This document shows positions 35,101 through 43,178 of a stretch of DNA of 64,000 nt, piece by piece. Source of the stretch: Flavobacteriales bacterium. Lineage in GTDB: Bacteria > Bacteroidota > Bacteroidia > Flavobacteriales_C > GCA-002722245. The stretch lies in NCBI GenBank assembly GCA_023251095.1, contig JAHEZL010000013.1:1-64000 (forward strand), given 5' to 3'. Made by a program: the position numbers and the translations under genes. The notes beneath the pieces are model-generated. The model was not told the DNA's origin and did no database searches. It saw only the letters and a list, made by a program, of their open reading frames with translations. How positions within the stretch are numbered: position 1 is the first letter of the stretch; every line of letters begins with the position of its first letter.

Positions 35101-36751
35101 CGGGATTGGTGTATTTCGTTTTATCGGTATATTGATGCTGGGTGTGAAAACAAAAAGTATCGGCATCTGTAGTGAAATCAGTTACACTTGGCTTTTCTCC
35201 TGTTTTTACGGCTTGATATACTGTATCACCGGAAATACATCCATTTGCATTTTCAACAACTAAGCTTACAGCATACACTCCGGTGTTATTATAAGTATGT
35301 GTAGGGTTTTTAAAAGTAGAGCTGTTGGCTGCTCCAGAAGAGGGATCACCAAAATTCCATTTCCATTTTATGATGGGAGAGGTGTAGGTGATGCTGTTGT
35401 CTTTAAATGAAACATTCAGCGGAGCACAACCGCTGAAAGGAGTATCAATTTTAAAACCTGCCAAAGGAACGGGAAAACTCAGTTGTACGGTATCGCCATG
35501 GCTGCAACCCCATAAATTACTTTGTATTAAAATGGCTGTGGCCAGGGCCGGAGGAACTGTAAATGTTGCACTTGGATTGGTGAGCAGAGAGCTTTGTCCG
35601 TTTGAAAAATACCATTGCGATGTAGCGTTTGATCCCACAGCCTGATTCACGAAATTAACCGTGAACGGTGCTTTGCAGGTTAAGGGAGAAAAACTGAAAT
35701 TGGCTGTCGGACTGGTATAAACCTGTGTGGTAGTATCAATACAACTTTTATTAAAGCGACTGATTAAACGAAGATTGTAAGTTCCTTTTGCTGCAAATTT
35801 ATGCGAAGGATTAACACTCATTGCAGTGTCTCCATCTCCGAAATCCCAGATATTCATGGTGCCTAAAGGATTTCCTGTGTTGTTAAAATGAATGGTGAAA
35901 TCTTCTTGTCCGTTGCAGGCTACAGTATAATTGAAATTGGTTTTGTAGTCGGTGATCCGTATTACTTTTTTTAAAGTATCAGAGCATAAAGATCCCGTGC
36001 TGTTTACTATCATACTTGCCGTGAGCGTATCAAACTGAGTATAATTGTGTTTGGGTGATTTTGCAGTAGAAACATTTCCATCGCCAAAATCCCAGCTGTA
36101 ATTGAGGTTGGTGCCTGTGGATGTATTTGTAAATTGAACAGCTGCCGGAAGTTCACACACAAAAGTATCGGCTGAAAAAACCGCGTGAGGTTGATTGATG
36201 TTGATGTAATTATTGATTACGTAGGTGTTTGTACATTCATTGGCATCTTCAATTTGCAGGTAAACATTGAATTTCCCTTCTTTGGAATAACTGTGAACGG
36301 GGTTTTGCTGAGTGGAAAATAAACCGTCGCCAAAACTCCAAAACCATTTGGTAATGGTGGCCGATTGTGGCACGGAAAGATCGCTGAATTGAATAGGGGA
36401 GTATCCGCACAAAGCGGTTTTGTTGGCTATGAATTCCGCGTCGGGTGAAGCATATACGGGAATGGTAATGCTTTTAGAAGTAGAGCCCTGAACATTGGAT
36501 GCAGTAAGAGTGATGGTGTAAATTCCGGGGAAAGAAAAAAGCAATGATGGATTTTCTTCCGTGGAAGTACTTCCGTTTCCAAAATCCCAGCTATAGCTGA
36601 TAGGACCTTGTGTAGATTCATTGGTGAATTTTATTAGAACAGGGGCACAACCTTTGGATTTATCGGCTGTGAAATCAGCAAGAGGCTGAGCATACAGTGA
36701 AATAACACTAAGATGAAGAAAGAGAAATATATAGTGTTTAAAAAATCGCAT
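32192..36751 (-). CDS. Giant PKD-domain adhesin with T9SS type B C-terminal domain
   Basis: The 1519-residue protein begins with a signal peptide (MRFFKHYIFLFLHLSVISLYAQP). It is built from a chain of PKD domains; I count about thirteen core motifs of the W-x-F-G-D-G type (WDFGNGS, WSFGDGL, WDFGDGN, WDFGDGD, WNFGDPS, WKFGDNK, WNFGGND, WDMGDGN, WDYGDGN, WNFGDNN, WNLGDGG and others). Each is followed by a (H/N)xYxxxGxY(D/N)(V/I) strand. The end carries SGFTPNGDGKNDFVK, YNRWGELVFQ and EGTFVYYI, the type B sorting domain. It should be exported by the type IX system and displayed on the surface or released, probably as an adhesin. First gene of a four-gene operon with its partner SprF. Confidence 0.93.
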   Translation of the reverse strand: MRFFKHYIFLFLHLSVISLYAQPLADFTADKSKGCAPVLIKFTNESTQGPISYSWDFGNGSTSTEENPSLLFSFPGIYTITLTASNVQGSTSKSITIPVYASPDAEFIANKTALCGYSPIQFSDLSVPQSATITKWFWSFGDGLFSTQQNPVHSYSKEGKFNVYLQIEDANECTNTYVINNYININQPHAVFSADTFVCELPAAVQFTNTSTGTNLNYSWDFGDGNVSTAKSPKHNYTQFDTLTASMIVNSTGSLCSDTLKKVIRITDYKTNFNYTVACNGQEDFTIHFNNTGNPLGTMNIWDFGDGDTAMSVNPSHKFAAKGTYNLRLISRFNKSCIDTTTQVYTSPTANFSFSPLTCKAPFTVNFVNQAVGSNATSQWYFSNGQSSLLTNPSATFTVPPALATAILIQSNLWGCSHGDTVQLSFPVPLAGFKIDTPFSGCAPLNVSFKDNSITYTSPIIKWKWNFGDPSSGAANSSTFKNPTHTYNNTGVYAVSLVVENANGCISGDTVYQAVKTGEKPSVTDFTTDADTFCFHTQHQYTDKTKYTNPATKANYWCWSMYQNGNNLLDVNGKLPSTCPDSGYYYAIEDYVAIQNPSHKYEKWTPHQTNKINDTLWAHDAQPKTGTYYVNMIVGNNGCYAEVKKPVFIKSNMAMPNYVFPNGILSLGACKPPFSVGLFNGSSGWDQFNYFNVVKRGTTDTLAKIKANDTTFINITNSGIYDINISTTNTTEGCTDNATRTIKVDSMVLKKVVPATACLHENVTMINLTKSTLGNIYDYDWDFGDGSTLGGPDADTTNKTYGDTGVFVVQVYAASRVPYNYISTNINSIQECQSLQLDTIRIEGIKLNFGSSKNNYCKGDVIQFTDSSASTKTITSRLWKFGDNKTSVLLNPTHSYYTAGNYSVSLVLQNSYGCKDSITKSNFINISKPSANFTTNKTIGCIGDTVKFINQSAPSGTLTYKWNFGGNDTSSATHPSFIFNKTGIFDITLYALNPFGCRDTNTKLQLTNIAALPVVDFAADSTVANCSPFLVSFYDSSQSNIQSWLWDMGDGNISNQQNAINNYTHPGKFDVKLTATNTNGCSNSLTKSKYIHVKGPYGSYILNPDSGCVPISVLLDQNFTGTDFYVWDYGDGNIESFNYAVQQDSVYHNYTTKGLYNPEVQLLDSNNCISSLKGQKVYAEKVISDFAMTDSLLCSLGNMQFTNVSSGQFTLTHNWNFGDNNSSVITSPLHAYLAQGKYNITLITKSSIGCSDTAVKNISVYKSPKLKIDTLTQLFCIPFTAQLKAVNTDNTVAINKWFWEHDLVKQDSTLASYSIDKTGAQNFNLHIIYGETLCQIDSLISLSSYYPPVADFNIEPENPSVNSTVFFTDNSDNTSKWKWNLGDGGSSDKPNPAKNYAKKGEYKITLYASNEGNCMDSISKVLAVSAQDFVKIVSGFTPNGDGKNDFVKILNAGEMKLIDFTIYNRWGELVFQTSDIEQGWDGNYRGSLQNEGTFVYYIKAINKKTSTEVFQKGNIALIR

Positions 36752-36774
36752 TTATAGTTTTGGCTGTTGTCTTG

Positions 36775-36805
36775 CGAAAATAAGTATTTTAAAAGAGGGG
36801 GTCAA
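36775..36805 (-). promoter_or_regulatory. Promoter of the PKD adhesin operon
   Basis: On the minus strand TTG (36805-36803), 20 bases, TATTTTCG (36782-36775). It lies 23 bp before the ATG at 36751. Confidence 0.55.
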
Positions 36806-36812
36806 CTTTGAA

Positions 36813-37376
36813 TTAGTTCAGCGACGGCGTATCCGAAAAATTACTCAATACCGAGAAAGGTGAATTATTGTCCTTTAATATTTTTCCCCACAACTGTCGG
36901 GGTGAATTAAAAAACACATATTCTTTTTTGCAGGGAAAACAGAACCATGAATTTTTTTTCATTTCTTCTCTGATCTGAGAGGGTCCCCAGCCGGCATAGC
37001 CCATAAAAAAACGAATGTTGTTGTTGTTGAGCTTGTTTTCTTTTGCCAGCTGCTGAACCGAACTGAAATCACCGCCCCAAAATATGCCGCTGCGGATTTT
37101 AGTGCTGTTTGGAATTTCTTTCTCTAAAGTATGAATGTAAAAGATGATGTCATTGTCAACAGGACCACCTAAAAATACCGGTAAATCTACTTTCGGGAAA
37201 TCTTTGATGGCGTCACACACTTTAATATTGGAGGGAGAATTGATCACGAAGCCCATTGTGCCCTGTTTGGAATGTTCAACAAAAAGCACCACCGACCTCT
37301 TAAAATACGGATCGTGCAAAAAGGGTTCGGCTACAATAACTTTTCCTTGTTCTATACGTGGCGTTTTCACATTCAA
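36813..37376 (-). CDS. YqgE/AlgH family protein
   Basis: The 187-residue protein matches UPF0301/YqgE: GKVIVAEPFLHDPYFKRSVVLFVEH near the start, GTMGFVINSP, VFLGGPVDNDIIFYIH, FFMGYAGWGPSQIREEM and WF at the expected places. The fold is known, the biochemical role is not; AlgH is named for an effect on alginate regulation in Pseudomonas. It is divergent from the pseudo-peptidase lipoprotein gene and transcribed toward the PKD operon. The 156-bp gap at 37377-37532 shows no clear promoter. Confidence 0.9.
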   Translation of the reverse strand: MNVKTPRIEQGKVIVAEPFLHDPYFKRSVVLFVEHSKQGTMGFVINSPSNIKVCDAIKDFPKVDLPVFLGGPVDNDIIFYIHTLEKEIPNSTKIRSGIFWGGDFSSVQQLAKENKLNNNNIRFFMGYAGWGPSQIREEMKKNSWFCFPCKKEYVFFNSPRQLWGKILKDNNSPFSVLSNFSDTPSLN

Positions 37377-37532
37377 ATAATTTATTTTTATGGTAATGTG
37401 TTATACCCACATTTTCTTTCTGTTTTTTTCTTGTGGAATGAGGGGTATTTCATACTAAATCAAACAATGAATATACTACAGTTTTTACAATGTTTTTTCT
37501 TTTTGACAGAAATACATATTTTTATCACATCT

Positions 37533-38462
37533 ATGGTAAAAATAAATTACTTCCTCCTCCTGTTTTCTTTAGTGCTTTTTTCTTGCGCTGAAGATAAAAA
37601 TGAAAGCAAACAAATTGCAGCTGCTGACTTAGTAAAAGAGGTGGATACTACCCTTTTAAAAGACATTGTAGCGTATAAAACGGTATTGAATGTGGTGCGT
37701 GAATCTGAGTTGATGCCCGATTTTACTTTCGTGCCGGGAGACGTGGAAAAAGCAAAAGCTTATATCGCCAACAATGAGCGATTACTGGCTTACAATCCCG
37801 ATTTTATTAAGAAATTACAACAGCAATCTTTAAACGATACCAATTGGACCGGCATCAGTATTCTGGCCAGAGAGATCAGCCATCATCTTTCTAAACACAA
37901 GATGGAAGGCGGTACGCCAAGTGCAGCCGAAAATCTGGAAGCCGATAAAAATGCAGGTTTTGTTTTGTTTAAAATGGGTGCCACTCTGGAAGAAGCTATC
38001 AGAGCTTTGGAAGAAAGCTCCAACGAACAAAGTCCGGCACAGGCCATGATTTTAAACAAACGTATTGTTGCCTTAACGGAAGGATGGCAGGAAGCAAAAA
38101 TTTTACACGCTCCTCAGCAAAAAATAGAGGACCTTACGCCAAAAGAAATAACCAAGAAAAATGAAGCTGAAAAGAAAGTAAAGTCTGAAGCAGTAGCAGC
38201 CAATGGCGGACATAAAGTTTTGTACAATGTATTTATTGCCGGCGACAGTTTGATTTATAAGGTGGCTGCCGACAATCAGATTTTTGTAATGATCAGCGGA
38301 AAACCGGTGATTGTTGGAACAAAACTATCTTCTAATAAAATAGGTTTCGATTGGTTTTTTGAACAAAATCATCACCGCTATGGAGTGGATAAAGCCGGTC
38401 GCTTATGGGCCCGCTCTCTGGAAGGTGAATTTAAAGTAATAGGTCAGGCCATCGCTCAATAA
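37533..38462 (+). CDS. Lipoprotein related to zinc metallopeptidases, active site degenerate
   Basis: The 309-residue protein has a lipoprotein signal (MVKINYFLLLFSLVLFSCAED). Residues ~108-150 read LAREISHHLSKHKMEGG...AAENLEADKNAGFVLFKMGATLEEA, which has the layout of the M48-like peptidases of this phylum (HExxHHLxxH, then LExEAD..GFVL.KMGA). The first zinc-binding His is Arg here (AREISHH), so hydrolysis is unlikely. A Lys/Glu-rich linker and a beta-rich C-terminal domain (NVFIAGDSLIYKVA to the end) follow. It heads an operon with a small lipoprotein and the E1 fusion gene. The true start is 37533; the frame extends upstream but without a plausible signal. Confidence 0.65.
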   Translation: MVKINYFLLLFSLVLFSCAEDKNESKQIAAADLVKEVDTTLLKDIVAYKTVLNVVRESELMPDFTFVPGDVEKAKAYIANNERLLAYNPDFIKKLQQQSLNDTNWTGISILAREISHHLSKHKMEGGTPSAAENLEADKNAGFVLFKMGATLEEAIRALEESSNEQSPAQAMILNKRIVALTEGWQEAKILHAPQQKIEDLTPKEITKKNEAEKKVKSEAVAANGGHKVLYNVFIAGDSLIYKVAADNQIFVMISGKPVIVGTKLSSNKIGFDWFFEQNHHRYGVDKAGRLWARSLEGEFKVIGQAIAQ

Positions 38463-38471
38463 AATATAAGT

Positions 38472-38663
38472 ATGAAAAAAATAATATACACTTCGCTTTT
38501 GGCAAGCTTGTTTTTTGCCTGCGGACCGTCAGCTGAAGAGTTGGAAGAGCATGAAAAAAAAGTGGAGAGTGAGGAATTGAAGTTGCCCGATGAATTTGAA
38601 AAAGAATTGGAAAGCATGGGCATGGAGGCTGATTCAACCGCTGCCGATTCAACTAAAAAATAA
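38472..38663 (+). CDS. Small acidic lipoprotein (63 residues)
   Basis: Signal and lipobox are clear: MKKIIYTSLLASLFFAC, Cys17. The mature part is short and highly charged (EELEEHEKKVESEELKLPDEFEKELESMGMEADST), with no known domain. The Glu/Leu pattern suggests one amphipathic helix. It starts 9 bp after the pseudo-peptidase gene. Its TAA stop overlaps the ATG of the E1 gene by one base (TAATG), so translation is coupled. Function unknown. Confidence 0.7.
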   Translation: MKKIIYTSLLASLFFACGPSAEELEEHEKKVESEELKLPDEFEKELESMGMEADSTAADSTKK

Positions 38664-40636
38664 TGGAATTTAAAAGTCAGGGATTGTCAAATGAACTGAT
38701 GTTAGATCTCTACCGTCGTTTAGTTACTCCCCGTTTATTTGAAGAAAAAATGCTGGTTTTGCTCCGACAGGGGAAAATCTCAAAATGGTTTTCCGGTATC
38801 GGTCAGGAGGCTATATCCGTGGGTGCTACAAAAGCATTGAACAGCGATGAATACATTTTTCCGATGCACCGTAATCTGGGTGTTTTTACCGGCAGAGATA
38901 TTCCTTTCAACAGATTGTTCGCACAGTTTCAGGGCAAAGCTTCGGGCTTCAGTAAAGGTCGCGAGCGTTCTTTCCATTTCGGAACAAATGAATACCATAT
39001 AGTTGGAATGATTTCACATTTGGGACCGCAATTGTCGCTGGCCGACGGTGTGGCTTTGGCCTGCAAACTCAACAAAGAAAGAATAGCAACTTTGGTTTTC
39101 ACGGGAGACGGCGGTTCGAGTCAGGGTGAATTTCACGAAGCCTTAAACGTTGCCGCAGTTTGGCAATTGCCCGTCATCTTTGTGGTAGAGAGCAACGGCT
39201 ATGCTTTGTCAACTCCTTCCAAAGAACAATTTTTAAATCCAAGTTTTGTAGATAAAGCCCATGCTTACGGCATTGATGCGGTGAGTATTGATGGCAATAA
39301 TATTTTAGAAGTGTACAACACTTTTGCCCAAACGGCTGAAAAGGTGCGCAAAAATCCGCAGCCTTTTTTGGTGGAGTGTCGTACTTTCAGGATGCGCGGA
39401 CATGAAGAAGCATCGGGCACAAAATACATTCCGCAGGTTTTATTTGAGGAGTGGGCTAAAAAAGATCCTGTCGCCACTTACGAAGCTTTTTTACTGAAAG
39501 AAAATATTCTTTCCGAGTCGGAAAAAGAAAAAATAAATAAAGAACTCAAACAGCAAATTGCCGATGCTGTAAATGAAGTGATGGAGGAAGAAGAAATCAT
39601 TCCTGATCTTGCTACAGAGTTAGCAGATGTTTATGCGCACAATGAAAACGAAGAAATAAAACCTTCGGGTGAAAATAAAGAAGTGCGCTATATTGATGCG
39701 CTGAGTGATGCACTCCGACTGGCTTTGCGAAAGCACGACAATTTAGTGCTGATGGGACAAGACATCGCAGAATACGGCGGAGCTTTTAAAGTGACGGAAG
39801 GAATGCTGGAGGAATTCGGCAAAGAAAAAATAAGAAATACACCTTTGTGTGAATCGGCAATTGTAGGCGCAGCAATGGGCTTGAGCATCAAAGGGTGGAA
39901 GTCGGTAGTGGAAATGCAGTTCGCCGATTTTGTCACTTGCGGCTTCAACCAGATTGTAAATAATTTAGCAAAGAGCAATTACCGCTGGCAGCAAAATGCT
40001 GATGTTGTAGTGCGCATGCCAACGGGTGCAGGTGTTGCGGCGGGCCCTTTTCACAGTCAGAGCAATGAAGCCTGGTTTTTTCATGTGCCCGGACTCAAAA
40101 TAGTTTATCCCGCTTTTCCATACGATGCCAAAGGATTATTGCTGGCAGCCATTGAGGATCCCAATCCTGTAATGTATTTCGAGCACAAGGCGATGTACCG
40201 AAGCTTATCGCAACAAGTACCCGAAGGCTATTTTACACTTCCAATCGGTAAAGCAGCATTGGTGAAAGAAGGAGAAGCAATTTCCATCATCACTTATGGA
40301 ATGGGTGTGCACTGGGCGCTAAAAGCAATTGAAACAAGCGGCATCTCTGCTGACATTTTAGATTTACGAACTTTACTTCCTCTCGATACGGAAGCTATTT
40401 TTGAAAGCGCCAAAAAAACCGGAAGAGTTTTAGTATTACATGAAGATACGTTGTTAGGTGGAATTGGTGCGGAAATCAGCGCTCTCATCACAGAGAATTG
40501 TTTTGAGTATCTGGATGCTCCGGTGGCGCGTGTTGCAAGTTTGGATACTGCGGTTCCTTTTAATTCGCTACTAGAAAAACAGTTTTTAGGAGAGGTGAGA
40601 TTGGTGGAGAGGTTGAAAGAATTACTGGCGTACTGA
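38663..40636 (+). CDS. 2-oxo acid dehydrogenase E1 component, alpha and beta subunits fused
   Basis: The 657-residue protein joins both halves of a thiamine-diphosphate E1. Residues 1-~300 are the alpha part with the ThDP motif GDGGSSQGEFHEALN near 147 and VESNGYALSTPS. From ~338 (VRYIDALSDALRLALRKHDNLVLMGQDIAEYGG) runs the beta part with GAAMGLSIKGWKSVVEMQFADF and ITYGMGVHW. It decarboxylates 2-oxo acids in a pyruvate- or branched-chain-type complex; the sequence is closest to branched-chain/acetoin-type E1, but the substrate is not certain. The fused form is common in Bacteroidota. E2 and E3 partners are not beside it. Confidence 0.9.
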   Translation: MEFKSQGLSNELMLDLYRRLVTPRLFEEKMLVLLRQGKISKWFSGIGQEAISVGATKALNSDEYIFPMHRNLGVFTGRDIPFNRLFAQFQGKASGFSKGRERSFHFGTNEYHIVGMISHLGPQLSLADGVALACKLNKERIATLVFTGDGGSSQGEFHEALNVAAVWQLPVIFVVESNGYALSTPSKEQFLNPSFVDKAHAYGIDAVSIDGNNILEVYNTFAQTAEKVRKNPQPFLVECRTFRMRGHEEASGTKYIPQVLFEEWAKKDPVATYEAFLLKENILSESEKEKINKELKQQIADAVNEVMEEEEIIPDLATELADVYAHNENEEIKPSGENKEVRYIDALSDALRLALRKHDNLVLMGQDIAEYGGAFKVTEGMLEEFGKEKIRNTPLCESAIVGAAMGLSIKGWKSVVEMQFADFVTCGFNQIVNNLAKSNYRWQQNADVVVRMPTGAGVAAGPFHSQSNEAWFFHVPGLKIVYPAFPYDAKGLLLAAIEDPNPVMYFEHKAMYRSLSQQVPEGYFTLPIGKAALVKEGEAISIITYGMGVHWALKAIETSGISADILDLRTLLPLDTEAIFESAKKTGRVLVLHEDTLLGGIGAEISALITENCFEYLDAPVARVASLDTAVPFNSLLEKQFLGEVRLVERLKELLAY

Positions 40637-40643
40637 AAAAAAA

Positions 40644-42980
40644 TTACTCCATCAACTTCTTCAACCTATCCATAGAATCCTGATTTCTTGGTAATTGCAT
40701 CGCCTTTATAATCTGCTCTTTTTCTTTGTCGGTTAAATGCCAGCTCAAAGAAAGTTCCTTGTGTTTACCGCCCTGAGGCAATTCAAAATTGATTACATCT
40801 ATATCACCACTGAACCATTCGGAGCAGTATTGCAGGAGCTGATCGTGGTTCATGTCCTGAGTCCTGAACATGTTTCCGTAGATACTTCCCACCGGTGATA
40901 ATAACGATTGTAAAAACGTTCGGTGTTTGTTTTCGGGCACGGTGTACATTTTTTCGCTGTCGCGGATTTGAATAAAAACAATACCGCTGGTGTTGGTGCT
41001 GATCCAGTTTCGGTAGGTGTAAATAAACTTAAGAGAAGATTCAATACCGAAATTATCCCGCACTCCTGCGTCCATGACCTGAATCTCAGGGTCACTCGGT
41101 AAACTGGCAATAGGCATAATGAAAGGGAAAGTGGAACTCATGCGCAGTGCTGAAGTGAAGCGGAGGTTATCGGCATCCTGATCTTTAAAGAAGCGGGTGA
41201 ATTCAATGGCGTCTAAAACATAATCGTTGCGGATATTGTTTTTAGGCGACATATAAGACAGATAGGAAATAGGCTGAGAAGAAATGAGGAGTTTACTTCC
41301 ATCGTTAATGATGGTAGGCGCCAGAATAAGCATAGGTATTTCGGCATTGTTTTCAGGCTCGCGGTATTCCCACAGGCGCTTTTCCATAACGTGTTCGGTG
41401 TTTTCGTTTAAGTCGGCTTCAAAGGCATAACCCCTGTCTACTTTGTATTTGTATTTCCCGTCGTCAAAACTGCGGAACTTAAAAATAAGGTCGTTCATGG
41501 TGACGTGAAAGGAAAGTTTGTTGAGCAAATCTTTTGAAATATTTTCGCGGTATTTTCCTGCGTACAAGTCCTTGATTTTCCCTTGTTGTTTTCTTAAATA
41601 CAATTCACGTAAGTAAGCAGCACCCACCATTCCTCCCGAAGAACCGGTAAACATTTGTGTGTGGTTTAAGAGTTGCCCTTTTAAAGTACTGTCGGCATAG
41701 GTCATGGTGTAAAAGGTCCAGAGTCCGGCACGCAATCCGCCTCCCGAGCAATTCACAAAAACCAGTTTTGGTTTTTGTCCGCGGGCCAATGAATTTTTAT
41801 TATTTTTTTTCCGCCATTTATCCAATATACCAATGGTGTGTTTAAAATCATCCATGTAAATATCCGAGTTGATATTGCTGGCTAAAGTGTGGGCGCTGAA
41901 ATTGGCTTTTGAAGTTTCGTAATTGAGTCCGTAAGCTTTGTTGTTGGAATCAAAAAAATCGAATTGAGAGAGGTAATTAAACAAAAGAAAAAGTCCGATC
42001 AGCACTGCGCCGGCCCAGCCTCTGAACCACGAATGAATGGCCGAATCGAGCATGAGGAACAAGGTGAAAAGTAAAATCAAACTAGCGCCGGCCGGAATAA
42101 TAAAATAGCGGAAATCGCTCAAAAAGCTCAATCCCACGATGGAACAGAAAACCAAAATTTCAAACAGGGCAGCATTCAAATGATTTTGATCAAATACCTG
42201 CTTCAGCATTTTATTGTCGTAGTGATCAATATTTCTGGCCAGTTTTATTTTAAAAGGACTGGTCAGATAAGTGGATACATTCCATTCCCTGTCGATGTTA
42301 ATGAAGTCATCCCATTGCACTTTTTTATGTAAAACGGCTTTGATGGTTTTTGTGCTTTTTTGTTTCTCGTCGGGGTAAATATCTATCTCATCCTCATCGG
42401 TCACTTCTTCATGTCCTTGTTCTACGGCAAGGTCAACACCAAACATTTTTTTTATGTCTTTATTGGTAGAAGAAAAATAAGCGAAGCAAAGGAAAATATT
42501 GATGACGTACCCTATAACAAAAAACAATGCTGTACCTCCTATAAACATCCAGCCTTCGTTGGTTTCGTACATGTAATAGGAGATTACATTCCAGAGGTAA
42601 ACAAAAATACCGATGAGGGGTAAAATAGAGTTATTTACACAGTATTTTATGAAGGGCCGCGACAGAGTTGCCAGAAACGCAAAGCGATGACCGTTCATTA
42701 TATAAGAGGAAATATTGAAGGCCATCACAAAACCACCATATGAAAATCCTATGATGAAATAAGAAAACATGGACACATTATGGAGGTATTCAGGGGAAAG
42801 AAACAAGTGTTGAATTCCGTAATTGCTGGCGATGTTTCCGTTGATAAAGCCCAAAACAATCAGCCAGAAGAAGATAATGAAGTGATTGTTTTTCAGATGA
42901 ACCCAAACCAATTGTAACGGAAAAAAATAAAACCATCTTTTGATAAAACGGTTTTTAAAAATGTGTTTTCCTACACTCAT
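40644..42980 (-). CDS. Membrane protein with patatin-like phospholipase domain
   Basis: The 778-residue protein starts with about seven to eight membrane helices (residues ~25-350), interrupted by an acidic cytoplasmic loop (EVTDEDEIDIYPDEKQ). The C-terminal ~390 residues are a patatin domain. They carry the oxyanion motif SGGGLRAG, the nucleophile Ser in FTGSSGGMVGA (GxSxG), and the catalytic Asp in VMDAGVRDNFG. All catalytic elements are present, so lipid acyl-hydrolase activity is expected at the inner membrane. The lipid substrate is unknown. It is convergent with the E1 gene. Confidence 0.85.
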   Translation of the reverse strand: MSVGKHIFKNRFIKRWFYFFPLQLVWVHLKNNHFIIFFWLIVLGFINGNIASNYGIQHLFLSPEYLHNVSMFSYFIIGFSYGGFVMAFNISSYIMNGHRFAFLATLSRPFIKYCVNNSILPLIGIFVYLWNVISYYMYETNEGWMFIGGTALFFVIGYVINIFLCFAYFSSTNKDIKKMFGVDLAVEQGHEEVTDEDEIDIYPDEKQKSTKTIKAVLHKKVQWDDFINIDREWNVSTYLTSPFKIKLARNIDHYDNKMLKQVFDQNHLNAALFEILVFCSIVGLSFLSDFRYFIIPAGASLILLFTLFLMLDSAIHSWFRGWAGAVLIGLFLLFNYLSQFDFFDSNNKAYGLNYETSKANFSAHTLASNINSDIYMDDFKHTIGILDKWRKKNNKNSLARGQKPKLVFVNCSGGGLRAGLWTFYTMTYADSTLKGQLLNHTQMFTGSSGGMVGAAYLRELYLRKQQGKIKDLYAGKYRENISKDLLNKLSFHVTMNDLIFKFRSFDDGKYKYKVDRGYAFEADLNENTEHVMEKRLWEYREPENNAEIPMLILAPTIINDGSKLLISSQPISYLSYMSPKNNIRNDYVLDAIEFTRFFKDQDADNLRFTSALRMSSTFPFIMPIASLPSDPEIQVMDAGVRDNFGIESSLKFIYTYRNWISTNTSGIVFIQIRDSEKMYTVPENKHRTFLQSLLSPVGSIYGNMFRTQDMNHDQLLQYCSEWFSGDIDVINFELPQGGKHKELSLSWHLTDKEKEQIIKAMQLPRNQDSMDRLKKLME

Positions 42981-43116
42981 TGGCGGATGGCTAAAAATGA
43001 TTATTAAACGCTTTACGACAAATTAATAATAATGTTAGCGGCCCGTTAAACATTTGCCTGAAGTTACCAACAGATCGCTGAGAATAAACAGCTTTTGTAT
43101 TGATTTTCAAGCCTCC

Positions 43117-43147
43117 TTGCGTGGCATGTTTAATATTTCTATTTTCG
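43117..43147 (+). promoter_or_regulatory. Candidate promoter of the secreted 414-residue protein
   Basis: TTG at 43117-43119, 20 bases, TATTTTCG at 43140-43147, leaving a ~31-nt gap to the ATG. The rest of the 198-bp gap (42981-43178) shows nothing else. Confidence 0.5.
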
Positions 43148-43178
43148 CGGCCTACTAAATATTTAAAACACTATACAA

